A stretch of 64,000 nt of DNA from Prunus persica (GCF_000346465.2 NC_034015.1:13058637-13122636), one strand, 5' to 3'; shown: positions 11,100 through 22,525, counted from the stretch's first letter. A program made the numbers and translations. The notes: generated by a model from the letters alone, not told the origin.

Positions 11100-12348
11100 T
11101 CTCCTGTAAAGGGGCTAAAGAGGAAAGGGAAGGCGGAAGGCGCGGGAATGATTGGGTGAGGCCGAGAGTAGGTGAGACTGAAACCGCGGTGTGTAGTTAT
11201 TGGGCGGCATTAATTGGGCTTTTCTTTTCCTGGGTTTTAATGTTTCGACCAATCGTGTGGCTGTGGTTTCGCTCTACTTGTTTTAAATTTGAAGTGTATT
11301 TATTAGCGAAAATTAGGTGGATTTTTTGGATTTTAAGCTTTGGAGTTCCTTCAACAACAACCAGAAAAGAAAAAAAAAAAAAAACTTTGGGGTTCCTAGA
11401 GTTTGAATAAATAAATAAATCCAGCAAGCACTTTCCACTTGGATAAAAATCCGTCCACTTTGGTTGTTTTAGGAAAAAAGTTAAGAAAAATATTTCTTTA
11501 TCTATGCATAATCAAACATTCGAATTTGAGACTTCTTCTATTATTAGTAAAAAAAAATCATTAGACCAAAGAGTAATAAGACAACAGTGCATTGGCCTCG
11601 AGTTGAGTTAGGGCGTAATTTTATTCTCTAGAATCTTTGTTAAGAGATGTTTATCTCATCTAACATTCCAAAGGAGGTCAAGTAAATACAATTTAGAGGC
11701 AAAAAATAGTACCAAATCAGCAATCAGTGTAAAAAAAAAAAAAAAAATTGGTGTTTCAGATGAATTTTTTTGTTTGTTTGACTGGAAGATTGTTGTTTAG
11801 AATTTGATTGCTTGCCATCGAATTTTAACATAATTATTGCAATTTTCAAGGCTGAATTTGACATGAAGCGTAGCGCAACTTTAAATAATGACTCAAGTGC
11901 AATGATTTTCAATTGTGTGCAATTCAAATTTCACCCCACTTCTACCAGTTTCACCTTTTCAAACAAATAATTTTTTGGTATACAATAAGGGAAAGGTAAA
12001 GATTCCTCCTTCGATCACTGGAGACCTTCAAACTTTGCCGGTCAATTATATATATATATATTGGTTGGAGACTTGAAGTGAAGAAACAATACTATTGTTT
12101 TGGTAATAAAAAGAATACTATATTTGTTAGGCCATTCTAGGATGTCAATGAGCTGCTTTGGTATGGTTAGGTTAGGATTCTTTTCGATTTCAGCTAAACC
12201 CATAATATATATAATATACGTTTCATTTGACTAGTGAGTTTAAAATGAGAATTATAAGTTTCATTTGACTAGTGAGTTTAAAGAATTTTATACTTGATTT
12301 TGTTTGCTAATGTTCCCTCCAAGAATTTACTCTTTGAAGATTTATATA
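11100..12348. other. Intergenic, divergent promoter side of the coiled-coil gene
   Basis: AT-rich unique-looking DNA with short A/T runs at 11366-11383 and 11730-11747 and a TA repeat at about 12050-12061. The near-identical phrase TTCATTTGACTAGTGAGTTT is repeated at about 12221 and 12259. No gene is visible. Confidence 0.4.
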
Positions 12349-12873
12349 GGACGGTCGTTTGATAATCATTTTAATTTTAATTTTTAGTTTTTTATTTTTT
12401 ATGTTAGAGTATAAAGGAAAATAAGAATGAGAATGGGAGTGAGGATCAATTGAGTGATTTTTGCATGTTCCGAGTACACCACGTGGCTAATGTACCATCC
12501 AATATACATGAAACGTGTGGAAATATTGTCTAATACACATAGGACATAAAAATAAAATATTTCCATATGTCTTATGTGTATTGGATGGTACACCAGCCAC
12601 ATAGTATATTCGGAACATACAAATATTTCTCTAAATTGAGATAGAGAGGGGAGGATGGGAGAAGGAGTAACAAAAGTGAAAACAATTTCAAATAAATTTT
12701 AGTTTTTAGTTTTTGTTTTCACTTTTATTACTCATCCTCTCATTATTTTCCCTCGTCTTCCCTCTCAATCACTTCACTCTTATTCTCACTTCCATTCTCC
12801 CTATTTTCTCTCTATACTCTAACTCTACTACAAAAACTAAAAACTAAAATTGAAATGGACATCAAACGGGTCC
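12349..12873. mobile_element. Foldback MITE (hAT-like) with a nested hairpin
   Basis: The left end GGACGGTCGTTTGATAATCA and the right end (reverse complement GGACCCGTTTGATGTCCA) are imperfect terminal inverted repeats. They are followed by matching AATTTTTAGTTTTTT and TTAGAGTATA stretches on both arms, extending over 100 bp. Inside, 12458-12525 and 12557-12630 form a second, stronger inverted repeat (GTACCATCCAATA / TATTGGATGGTAC). A third arm pair surrounds AGTAACAAAAGTGAAAACAA at about 12667-12735. This looks like one MITE with another inserted in it. I could not identify a clear 8-bp target duplication. Confidence 0.7.
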
Positions 12874-14292
12874 ATAAGTTTCGTAATTTTTTTTTGGGCT
12901 TCAGCCTTCCTTTTTATCAAACAGAAGAATTGTCTTTTATATTAAGGCTCGAAAGAAAATTAAATATCTAAGTGATTTTAAGGTTGTGATAACATTTTAT
13001 CAAGTCTAATAGTTATTCTATTCCTAATATTAAAATAAATCTCAAGTACGAATTCCCTTATTCTCGTTGATTTATATAAAACCTTGGGCACTCATTCATC
13101 TTGTACTCTCTATGTGTCACGTGGAACATTTGACGTTGGTGAAAATCAAAGCCTTCATTCAGTGTTTTTTTTTTTTCTGTGGCTATAATCTTAAAGGCTA
13201 TATACCCCTACGCCATACCATATGCCCTGTAAATATAGTATGTAAAGGTTGAATTGGATTTTACACACCAGTGCCATAAACATAGACTTTTATGAGGTAC
13301 TTGTCCATAATTTTCCTTGCTTCAAAATGGTGCTGATGTTGCTCCTCTTATTTTGCCCTTGCACTCAAGATACAGGCTTTTGTCAACAATGGGACTCTTT
13401 TATTTATAACCTAATTGATGCTAAGAATAAGAGGTTCAAAACCAGCTACATCCCATGTGGTTTCTTTTTCTAAAGACCTAGGAAGTCCCTTTGATTGATG
13501 TGTTCAAGGAGCTAAAGAGAGGAGAAAAAAAAGGATTTAAGGACAACTCACATGCATAGGTTTCTGTTTCTGTTTCTGTTTGGTGGTTGGTTCCTTTTTA
13601 AACTTGTTTGTGATTAAACTGGAACCTTTGTTGGCCCACGAAGAAAAATATAATTTTTACATGAACTTTTCTTTTACAAAGTTTGTCATAAACCCAATAT
13701 TTTTTATCTACTTGTAATAGTCTAAACTACTCGTATTTATAAAAAAGATAGAACTCATGTATAAAGGAGAAGACACACTAACCCACAACAGCAATTTTGT
13801 CATATATTTAACATTATGTCAAATGACATAATGTGTCAACTAGTAACATCGTGTGTGGTCATGTAATTTATAATAAATTTCCGTGACAACCCCGAAAAAT
13901 CTTTTTTTTTTTTTTTTTACTAATATACAAAAGCCACCATGCCAGTTTGGGAAAGAACAAAAAAGTGTTTTTTGGTCAAACGGAAAAAAAAAAAGAAAAA
14001 AAAAAGAGTTAAATGCAAACTCTTTGTAAGTTTAATATCACTATCAAACGAGAAATTCTTGACAAGAATGGCAGGCAGGCAGTGAACACAGCGATAGGGA
14101 CGAGCATTTTGTACGGGAATGACTAGGCACTTCCATGTCCATCCAATTTTTTGTGTCTAAGAGTAAGAGGCTAGCTAATCCGAATAAAAACAAAGAGGAA
14201 AAGCTGGTTCCAACTGAATTTCGGACGGCAACAAGCCAATCTATCACGGCACAGTCACTGAAAATGGACAACTGAATTTTAATATTCATTTT

Positions 14293-14398
14293 ATATATAC
14301 ATAGTAAAAGACAAAAATGATGAAACATTTAAAATACCCAAAAATGTTCTTAATTAATTCAAACATTAAAAATTAAAATTATTAATTAAATGAGAGAG
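14293..14398 (+). mobile_element. Degenerate Helitron 5'-end fragment
   Basis: The order TATATATAC, AAAAGACAAAAATG, TGAAACATTTAAAATACC, AATTCAAACATTAA and ATTATTAATTAAATGAGA parallels the 5' region of the Helitron pair at 59850 and 60314, with many substitutions. No matching 3' end with a hairpin and CTAG was found next to it. Confidence 0.45.
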
Positions 14399-14575
14399 CA
14401 TGTTTTTATTCTTTTTGCCCTTTTTATCTATCTTGTTATCCTAATATACTAATATGAAAGAGCATGTTCTTATTCTTTTTGCTCTTTTTGTCTGTTTTTC
14501 TCAAAAATTTAGATTTAAACTTAAATTTAAGCAAAATGATAGGGAAATAAAAGGAGATATTATGAATCCTATAAA

Positions 14576-14655
14576 GAATTCTAACTCAAGTGATTAAGAT
14601 CATTTATTCATGTACTTGATGTCTGATGTTCGATTCCTCACATACAGTAGGACGA
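14576..14655 (+). repeat. Possible SINE head (tRNA-like A and B boxes)
   Basis: TAACTCAAGTGATTAAG resembles a Pol III A box, and TGTTCGATTCC about 45 bp later matches a B box (GGTTCGATTCC). The spacing is compatible with a tRNA-derived SINE. No A-tail or target duplication was confirmed, and a tRNA cloverleaf is not evident. Confidence 0.3.
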
Positions 14656-14892
14656 ATCATACTATCTATCACCCACCACACCACACCCCATATCAAAACT
14701 TAAAACGGACTTAATCACAGCAGGTAAACCCCATCTCCATGAATTACATGTGCTTTACTTCTCTACCCACCACTCTATTTTCCTTCTATTTGTGAGTCTC
14801 ATTTCCAGAAAAAAGTAGTCAATTTTCCCAACAAAAAGGAAATCAAACTTTCCATTTTCATGATTTTGTTTTTGTCCATGACAGCCCAACTC

Positions 14893-14950
14893 CTTTGAAT
14901 CTATCCTATAAACCTTCTGGACTTTGAATCTATCCTATAAACCTTCTGGA
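14893..14950 (+). promoter_or_regulatory. Tandemly duplicated 29-bp segment carrying a TATA box
   Basis: CTTTGAATCTATCCTATAAA is repeated exactly at 14893 and 14922 (period 29 bp), giving two TATAAA boxes at 14907-14912 and 14936-14941. They lie about 145 and 115 bp upstream of the S28 start codon at 15053. One or both could be the core promoter. Confidence 0.6.
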
Positions 14951-15052
14951 CTTTGGAATCTCTCTCTCTCTCTGTCTCTCTTTCTCGGAGTTGCCAAGGC
15001 TTCTCACACTCTAAAATTCCAATTCTCTGTGCACAAAACAGAACCCACAAAA

Positions 15053-16030
15053 ATGAAGATAACAAAATCATCCATGTCCCCATTTCTCTGTTTTTCTTTC
15101 TTCTTTGTGCTGCAGTTTCCTCTTATTTCATTTTCCAAAACCACACTTGCTGGTGCCAGGTTTCCATCTTCACTCATTACCCCTGAAAAGGTCTCTGCTT
15201 CTGCTCAAAACAAACTTTACAGAACCAAATACTTCACCCAAATACTTGACCATTTCAATTTCTACCCCAAAAGCTACCAAACTTTCCAGCAAAGGTATTT
15301 GATCAGTGATACATTCTGGGGAGGAGCCAAGAACAATGCTCCAATCTTTGTCTACACAGGGAATGAAGGAAACATAGAATGGTTTGCACAAAACGTAGGT
15401 TTTCTCTATGAGACAGCCCCCCATTTCAAAGCCCTTGTAGTTTTCATTGAGGTAAAATTTTGATCCCCAAATCAGATTCGAGATGATTTTGTTATGTTGT
15501 TGCACTGTCAATCTAGTACCTGATTAAGCAGGTAACACACCAGACTGTCTGGTAAAAGAAGGTTTGTATGCAATTTGAAAGCATATATATAAGATGATCA
15601 AATTTGCAGCATAGGTTCTATGGGAAGTCTATACCTTATGGGGGCAAGAAGAGCGTGGCTTATAGCAATGCAACTACACTTGGACATCTGAGCTCAACAC
15701 AGGCATTGGCAGATTATGCTTCCTTAATTACTGATTTGAAGAAAAATTTATCAGCAACTGACTCTCCTGTGGTGGTCTTTGGAGGTTCCTATGGAGGAAG
15801 TATGTGATGAATACGTTTGATTGAACAGCTGGCTTGATTTGTTGTTGTCTTGTGATTTGTCGGGCGATCAAATTAATTTGAGTTTAAAATGCAGTGCTGG
15901 CAGCATGGTTTAGGTTGAAGTATCCTCACGTTACAATCGGAGCCTTGGCATCATCTGCACCTCTTCTCAATTTCGAGAATATAACGTCTCCATATAGCTT
16001 CCGTAACATCGTCACTCAAGACTTTAAGGT

Positions 16031-16077
<47 letters not shown>

Positions 16078-18992
16078 TACATATAGACTATGATTGCTAG
16101 AAATTAAAAAAACACTTAAATATCTTATCTATAAATGGTCCAATCCAATATTAATGGGCAATGCACGTCTCACACACATACCTATATTATTACTGTTCTG
16201 ATAAAGTACTGTTATTATTGGGAGCATGTTTAAGATTTTTAATTACAGTATGCAAAGAACTTTTCTGAATAATTATGTTATTGTTTGCATGTGTATTAGA
16301 GTGTGAGTGAAAACTGTTACAAAGTGATCAAGGGCTCATGGGACCAGATCGAAAACACAGCAAACCAACCTGGAGGGCTTGAGCTACTACGAAAATCATT
16401 TAAGTTATGCAAGTATGACCACAACCCAACTCATAAGGCCTGGCATAATGTTAAAACTAGGCTTTTTTCTCCTCTCCTTTTGTCGTAAGACGTCTTTCAA
16501 TTTTGAAAAGAGAAGTATCGATAAATTAACGGCTAGTTTAGTTTATTAATTACAAATTATTAAAGTTTGTTTTATTTCTTTCAGAAATAGCGTAGAGTAT
16601 CTTGAAGATTGGCTTTCCACTGCATACGCTTACACGGCAATGACGGATTATCCTACTCCCTCAAATTTCTTGAGTCCCTTGCCAGCATTTCCAGTGAAAA
16701 AGGTCAAAGAAAAGAAAATAATAAAAATTTATTTTATTTTTTATATTTTTAGTTCATGAAGGTGCAAAATAGTAATTTGACTTTATTGGGGTGCAGATGT
16801 GTGAGGCAATAGATGATCCGGCGACTGATCGANNNNNNNNNNNNNNNNNNNNNNNNNNNNNNNNNNNNNNNNNNNNNNNNNNNNNNNNNNNNNNNNNNNN
16901 NNNNNNNNNNNNNNNNNNNNNNNNNNNNNNNNGCTACTTTGGAGAGCAAGAGTTAGCACTTTGTACTCTCCCAAGTTCCTCATTCTCTCATCTCCATCCA
17001 TCCTGGTAAATAGCATTGGAGAGGTGCACACTATTGTACCCATTGAAGAGCTATAGTGGAGAATCAAGCAAGGAGAGATCAAGCACTCTACTTGAACACC
17101 TTATTAGGGTTCAAAATTCGCTCCAAAGGGTAACTCCATCTCTAATCCCTCCCTTTTGAGTTTTTAGAGAGTCTATGGTGCAACATTTCATAAGCCTATA
17201 AATTTTTTGGGTTATGTAGGATTCGAATGAGTTTCTAAAATTCCCATTTTACTTCCACTTCTTTGTATTTAGTTGAAAACCATGTTTCATAAATTAAAAG
17301 AGATGTATTAGCCTAACTTGTTTGTAACCTATTACATTATCACATACATTAATAAGTGTAAAATTCATGTGAGACCAATAACGATTGATGCTAGCATAAT
17401 TCTTCACCGTGGTTGTGCTTTTTTAAGCTTATAATGAGAAAAATACACACACGGTGAAGAATTATGCTAGCATCAATCGTTATTGGTCTCACATGAATTT
17501 TACACTTATTAATGTATGTGATAATGTAATAGGTTACAAACAAGTTAGGCTAATACACAATAATTAATTGATTTTTTGTAGATACGCAATACTTTTTAAT
17601 AATGACCAAAATGTCACACGTGATACGACTGAAGAATATTATAATTTAGAAATTGAATTGAATGACGAAAATAAAACTCTTATACAAAGACTCTAATAAT
17701 TAACCCCAATAAAGATCATCTTCTTATAAGGTCCATTATACAAAGAATCAATTATCAACCCAATAAAAAAGAAGAAACACTTTTGTGAGTTAGAATAAAA
17801 ACATCTTGACTAATAGAGAGAGCACATGGGATTAGTATCCAAGAAAAGCATGCTCTCACAATCAAAAGTTGAGCCTTAAACTCATCAATGAGTACAACTA
17901 ATCATTTACCCTTTGGAGCCTGAGAAAAGAAATTAGATTTTTATCTCACCATGTAAGTTTGCAGAAAGTTACCACTCTTAATTTTTTTTTATTAACCTCA
18001 TAAATTCATAATAAGAATGATCATCATAGTGTACTGAAAATTTTGATGGGTTGGTCACATGCATGTCACATGTTGCTCAGTTTGGCTTGAAATTTTTTAA
18101 TTTTTTAATTTTGAGTATAAGCGATTGGGAATGAGGGATTTACACAAATTTCATTAAGTGTCTGGAATTTTCGAACATCTATCAACACAAATGAATGTCG
18201 AATAATTCCACCAACTGAGCTATAATGCAATTTGACTTGAAATTTTTTGATTTGGTGCAGGCTTGTACAGAGATGATAATGCCAACCAGTGGAAGCAATA
18301 AGGACAGCATATTCCCAGCTTCTGATTGGGATTACAAAGACCAAGCCTCGGTATGCAAAAGCAGATTTGGCATTGAACCTAGGCCCCTTTGGGTCACCAC
18401 TGAGTTCGGCGGCCATGTTAGTACCATCATTTTCTATCATTATTTTCTACCAACATTTTATTTTTTGGTTTTTATTTTACTTTTTATTGTTAATTTTTGG
18501 CAGGATATTGAGAGGGTTTTGAAAAGATATGGAAGCAATATTATCTTCTTCAATGGCTTAAGAGACCCTTGGAGTGGTGGAGGGTAATAATATAATTACC
18601 GCTTTCTAATTTCTCAGTTTTGTCAGCATGGTAAAACTGGCTAATTAATGGTTAATATTATTGATTGGGGCTTTCTTTTTTTTTTGGCAGGGTGCTGAAG
18701 AATATATCCAACAGCATAGTAGCCATTGTTGCAAAAGAAGGTTTATAGTTACAATTTGATACCAAAATTACAAATAAATAATAATAATAATAATAATAAT
18801 AGATGGAAATTAAGGAGAATATTGACATGTATGATTGTGGTATATTGGTTCTTAACAGGTGCTCACCATGTAGATTTGATGTTCAAGAGCAGTGAGGATC
18901 CAGAATGGCTTAAAGATGTGAGGAAACAAGAGATCAAGATCATTGCAAAGTGGATATCCCAATATTACCATGACCTTGCTCAACTCTTTTGA
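15053..18992 (+). CDS. Secreted S28-family serine carboxypeptidase (lysosomal Pro-X carboxypeptidase-like), gap-interrupted
   Basis: The product would cleave C-terminal residues after proline in the vacuole or apoplast. Exons are 15053-15451, 15610-15799, 15895-16028, 16300-16412, 16585-16702, 16797 into the gap, then 18261-18416, 18504-18583, 18691-18740 and 18859-18992. Residues 1-30 are a signal peptide. The triad is intact: GGSYGG (Ser193), then NGLRDPWSGG (Asp) and GAHHVD (His). Family motifs HRFYGKSIPYG, TQALADYA, ASSAP and WQ/ACTEM are seen. The segment between DDPATDR and ACTEM, which should carry the 'YYNYTG...CF.L' part of the family, is missing and probably lies in the 100-N gap at 16833-16932. 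Intron 3 opens with a CT repeat. Several junctions split codons, and all rejoin in frame. The annotation is partial only because of the gap; no inactivating change is seen. Confidence 0.88.
16032..16073. repeat. (CT)n microsatellite at the S28 intron 3 donor
   Basis: About 20 CT units begin within six bases of the GT at 16029-16030, the same arrangement as in ILR1-like intron 1. Confidence 0.9.
16833..16932. other. Assembly gap of exactly 100 N
   Basis: A 100-N run normally marks a gap of unknown length. It interrupts exon 6 of the S28 gene, so at least one exon is missing from view. Confidence 0.98.
17304..17557. repeat. 108-bp perfect inverted repeat (hairpin) in an S28 intron
   Basis: Positions 17304-17411 are the exact reverse complement of 17450-17557, with a 38-bp spacer. 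Key landmarks are GCCTAACTTGTTTGTAACC on the left and its complement on the right. The repeat lies on the transcribed strand of the S28 gene, so the pre-mRNA could form a 108-bp perfect duplex. There is no terminal signature of a known MITE that I recognise. It may be a young foldback element, a source of small RNA, or an assembly effect near the gap. Confidence 0.9.
18776..18801. repeat. (AAT)n microsatellite in S28 intron 9
   Basis: Eight to nine ATA/AAT units lie between the donor at 18741 and the acceptor at 18857-18858. Confidence 0.85.
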
Positions 18993-20387
18993 TCATATAT
19001 ATTCAGATCCTACCACACAATAATTGTATTTTTCCTTTTACCCCCATTTGGATTCAAATAAAAATACTAAGAAATCAAATTCTCACCAAATCAAAATTTG
19101 AAAAATCCGTTTTAGTGCAAAATACGATTTATGCTAAACATGATGGCTCATTAAGTCAATATATATACTTCATACTAAAATCCCATAAAATCAAATTTTC
19201 TATTTGATGTGTAAGGAATAAAAGCCGCCAAAAATTATCTTGAGAAAATAATTATTCTGAAAAATTATTTTTCATATTTAGTCAATATTTTTACATAAAA
19301 CAATTTTTCATGTATGATATGAATGCATGAAGGGACCTAAGGTCAATCTAAGTAAAAAGCTTTAGATGTTCAATTCACAAAGAGTTTTTAGCCTTTCAAA
19401 ATTGCACATCTGCTAAAAAATTCCTGGGTCAGCTAGTTCTACCACACCAATAGTCATAGTCAAAGGTCTTCCACATTTGTATTTGGTGTTAAACTTTGTC
19501 CCAAACATCAATTTTAATCCTTTTCCATTAACGTATCCCCAAAAAAGAAGCATTTTTCTAAATAAAATTCACCCTTTCATGAATATGGCTCTAATTCCAT
19601 ATTTATTTATTTATTGTTTACAACTAGCGTGATTTATATGATTTAATATATACTTTTATTTCTAGAAAAACTATAGAAACTGTTAGTACCAAAACAAAAA
19701 AAAAATGTATCATTAGATTTTAAGCAAATAACTTTAGCTATCCCACCCATTAAAAATTCTTTGTTCCGCCCTTGATTTTATGGTGAGAAAGTCATATATA
19801 GACTATAAATGTAGACTTTCATATTGGTCACATGATTTCTCTGAATAGTAACTTCACTTATATTTAATGAAATGATCATATGACTGATATGAAGGTCCAC
19901 ATAAGAAGTCCACATATAATACCCTAACTATAGAATTTCGCATTCAGAGTCAATGTCAATGAAGTTTTTTTTTTTGTTTTTGTTTTTTTTTGTAAGCAAT
20001 GTCAATGAAGTTTATTTGCCTCAAAAGGAAATAGGCTGCAGAAATTTAAAAGCCCTTCTGATTGTTGTAGTGGGATTGAGCAAAGAAGAAAATGGAAACA
20101 AGATTTCTATAAGACTTTCTCAGCGCAGAGTAAAAGCCCAATATCAGAAATTTGCAACACAAAAGATATTTTAGGGGCCCAATAGACAGAAACAAAATAG
20201 AGCCCAAAAGCAGGAGCGGAACTTTAAAAAAAAAAAAAAATTAGAAAGGGAGCCCACTAACTCATATGCACCAAATGAAATACATATCAATTACAATTAT
20301 GATTTTTAACTGTAGACGTCTTTGAATTTTATTTTGAATTTCAATTGAGTATCGTAACTTTTTTTTATTTTTAATTTTTATTTTTAT
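18993..20387. other. Intergenic, downstream of S28
   Basis: This holds the S28 3' UTR and AT-rich DNA without a gene. A poly-T stretch with a CAATGTCAATGAAGTTT direct repeat on each side lies at 19951-20013. A poly-A run follows GGAGCGGAACTT at about 20226. Confidence 0.5.
19951..20013 (-). mobile_element. Very short poly(A)-type retroposed insertion with 17-bp target duplication
   Basis: CAATGTCAATGAAGTTT occurs at 19951-19967 and 19997-20013. The 29 bp between them are T-rich and end GTAAG; on the minus strand this reads CTTAC followed by an A-rich tail. The structure fits target-primed insertion of an almost tail-only LINE/SINE product. Confidence 0.6.
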
Positions 20388-21010
20388 AGGTAATTACATC
20401 TGTTAACTCGACAAGTAGTTTCAATTAGATTCTACTGTGACAAAATCTGCTGAGTTTAACCATGTGAATGGCACATTGTTAGGGGTATATTGGACTTTAG
20501 GAATGGTTAAGCAAAATATAGGGGAATTTGGCACAAGGAGAGAAGGGCAACTTGGCAAGGGGTTTTTCGATTTTCCATACTAGTAAACCTAGCCTTCTGT
20601 CAGACATTGGAGTACAATTTGCAACCCTCTTTTGGTGTTCTACAATTCAAACAACACCTCACACCAATTTCAGATCAAACTTACCCGATTATTGTCACAT
20701 GCCTCAAAACTTCTCTCAGGATTAAGATCCGTCAATGAAATTCAATGTTTGATTTCCAACCCACACTACAATAACAATAGCTACAATTTGAGTATGTGGA
20801 ACTCTCTGATTTTACCTCAAGAGTTTCTTCATTTGGGATTTCTAATGGCTTATGGAGCTCAATTGGGACTCGATGGCTGACTAGGTCAGCTTAGGAGACT
20901 CTTGAGCTAGAAATTATGCTTTTAGCCCTCATTTTGACGGTCAAATTGACAAATTATCACAGTATGACCTAATTGCAACTACTTGTCAAGTTAATGGATG
21001 TAATTGCCTC
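20388..21010. mobile_element. Non-autonomous DNA element with about 60-bp terminal inverted repeats
   Basis: The left terminus (20388-20447; GGTAATTACATCTGTTAACT, CGACAAGTAGTTTCAATTAG) is an imperfect inverted copy of the right terminus (20951-21010; reverse complement GGCAATTACATCCATTAACT, TGACAAGTAGTTGCAATTAG). The interior of about 500 bp carries no transposase-like frame. The superfamily was not determined, and a target duplication was not clear. Confidence 0.6.
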
Positions 21011-21036
21011 AAAAAAAAGTGGCGGGACTCAATTAT

Positions 21037-21400
21037 TGTGAAAATGTAAAGGTAAAGAGTCATACATTGGAAAGTTGTGAAACCTAGCAAGGGCTTATAA
21101 GGAGTTGGGCTACTTCCCCCATTGCCAATTGGTTTTGGGTAGAACCTCAACCTCTTTCATGGTATCAGAGCGGGTTGCCCATGTGTGAAAGCCCAACAGC
21201 TACACGTGCTCCACGTCACCAAAAATGTGTTTTTCATGTGTTAGGCTTGAAAATTCGCCACACTTGCGGGGGCGTGTGAGAATGTGAAAGTAAAGAGTCT
21301 TACATTAGAAAGTTGTATTATTATGGGGATTTATAGCTCTACATGAGCCACTTAAACGATATTTTTTAGTGCCAATTCATCCATGGTGTTCCATTCTCTC
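21037..21400 (+). mobile_element. TRIM (terminal-repeat retrotransposon in miniature)
   Basis: LTR1 is 21037-21159, starting TGTGAAAATGTAAAGGTAAA and ending CTCTTTCA. It is followed directly by TGGTATCAGAGC (21160-21171), the primer-binding site complementary to initiator tRNA-Met. The internal region is only about 115 bp and ends in a purine-rich GCGGGGGCG. LTR2 starts at 21275 (TGTGAGAATGTGAAAGTAAA) and degenerates toward about 21400. The short LTRs, PBS, polypurine tract and lack of coding capacity are diagnostic of TRIMs, which are abundant in many dicots. Confidence 0.82.
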
Positions 21401-22184
21401 CCGCCTCCTCTTTTAGTTTTTCTTTTCTTTTTTCACAGACCACTGTTCACTTCTAATTTCTTGCCCAATTGATCAGTGAAAAATCCAAATATATTAGAAG
21501 CACATTTACATGCACCAATTGAGTCCCTAATTTTCCTATCCACACACCCCTCCTTGTTGCAGAAACAGGAGATGCTCCTACAATCAAATGACACAACCCA
21601 ATAGTTAGGTATTAGTGATGACTTATATATCTCTCTCTCTCCTCCAGCTTGAGCTTGTTTTGGAACTTTATTATCATACCTAACTTACTATTTGGAGGAG
21701 CAGAGCACAGGACATATGTCATGTGTATAAAAAGTGTTGGAAGAAAAGGAGGCACAGGCATGAATGTCTGATTTAAAACGTGCATGCTGCTGATTAATTC
21801 TGGATAAGTGATATAGATGGGCAAGGTCCCCGTTCAGCTTACTTTGTTCAAAGTTAGGCAGCTGGGGTCATGCAGCAAAAGGGTCGGTTCTTCGTTGTTC
21901 AAAATTTGGTAAAGGTTGGGTTTTCCATTCAAAGACATTTTTGATAGTGAAATACTGTGATGTGAAAGTCATTGATATATATGACCATATGGACCACATG
22001 ATCATTATGCAAATGTGGAAAAACTATTCCATCTATTTCATCATGCCGTAGAAACAAGTCTTTTGAGTGGAACAAGTTCATTTTGCCTAGGTTAAACGAT
22101 TTGTATATATGGACAACAGGAAATAATAGGAGTCTAAGGGATACAAGGTTGAGAATGTGTATTGGGATGAGAGGTGAGAAAAGG

Positions 22185-22525
22185 TATTTATTGGTAACTG
22201 TTTTTATTTTAGTTTTTAGTTTTCATTTTGTTGTTAAAAATAGAGGGGGAATACGAGAAATAAAAGAGGAATGAAAAAGAGTGGAAGAAATGAGCAGGAA
22301 TGGAATAACACCAAAAATGAAAATTAAGAACGAAAAACAACTTTTAGTAGGGTTTTTTCCCTCTCGAGTTTTTGTTACATTATATTCTCCTTCTTTCTCC
22401 CTCTTTCCTCTCACCGCCCTTCTTCCACCATTCTTTATTCATAATTTCCCCTATATAATTTTTCTTTATCTTTAGCAAGAATAAATGAAAATGAAAAACC
22501 TAAAAACGAAATTTACCAGAGTAAT
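22185..22525. mobile_element. MITE-like foldback element
   Basis: The left part (TTGGTAACTGTTTTTATTTT, AGTTTTTAGTTTTCATTTTG) mirrors the right part (reverse complement CTGGTAAATTTCGTTTTTAG, GTTTTTCATTTTCATTT), followed on both arms by purine- or pyrimidine-rich tracts. Its composition resembles the foldback at 12349-12873. The ends are diffuse. Confidence 0.45.

Larger units (their letters stand above)
12874..14892. other. Upstream region of the S28 peptidase gene
   Basis: AT-rich non-coding DNA. It contains a T18 run near 13900, a fragment resembling the 5' part of the small Helitrons found at 59.8-60.3 kb (14293-14398), a 65-bp-period duplicate of GAGCATGTTTTTATTC (14396 and 14461), and a SINE-like stretch at 14576-14655. 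No gene is visible. Confidence 0.45.
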
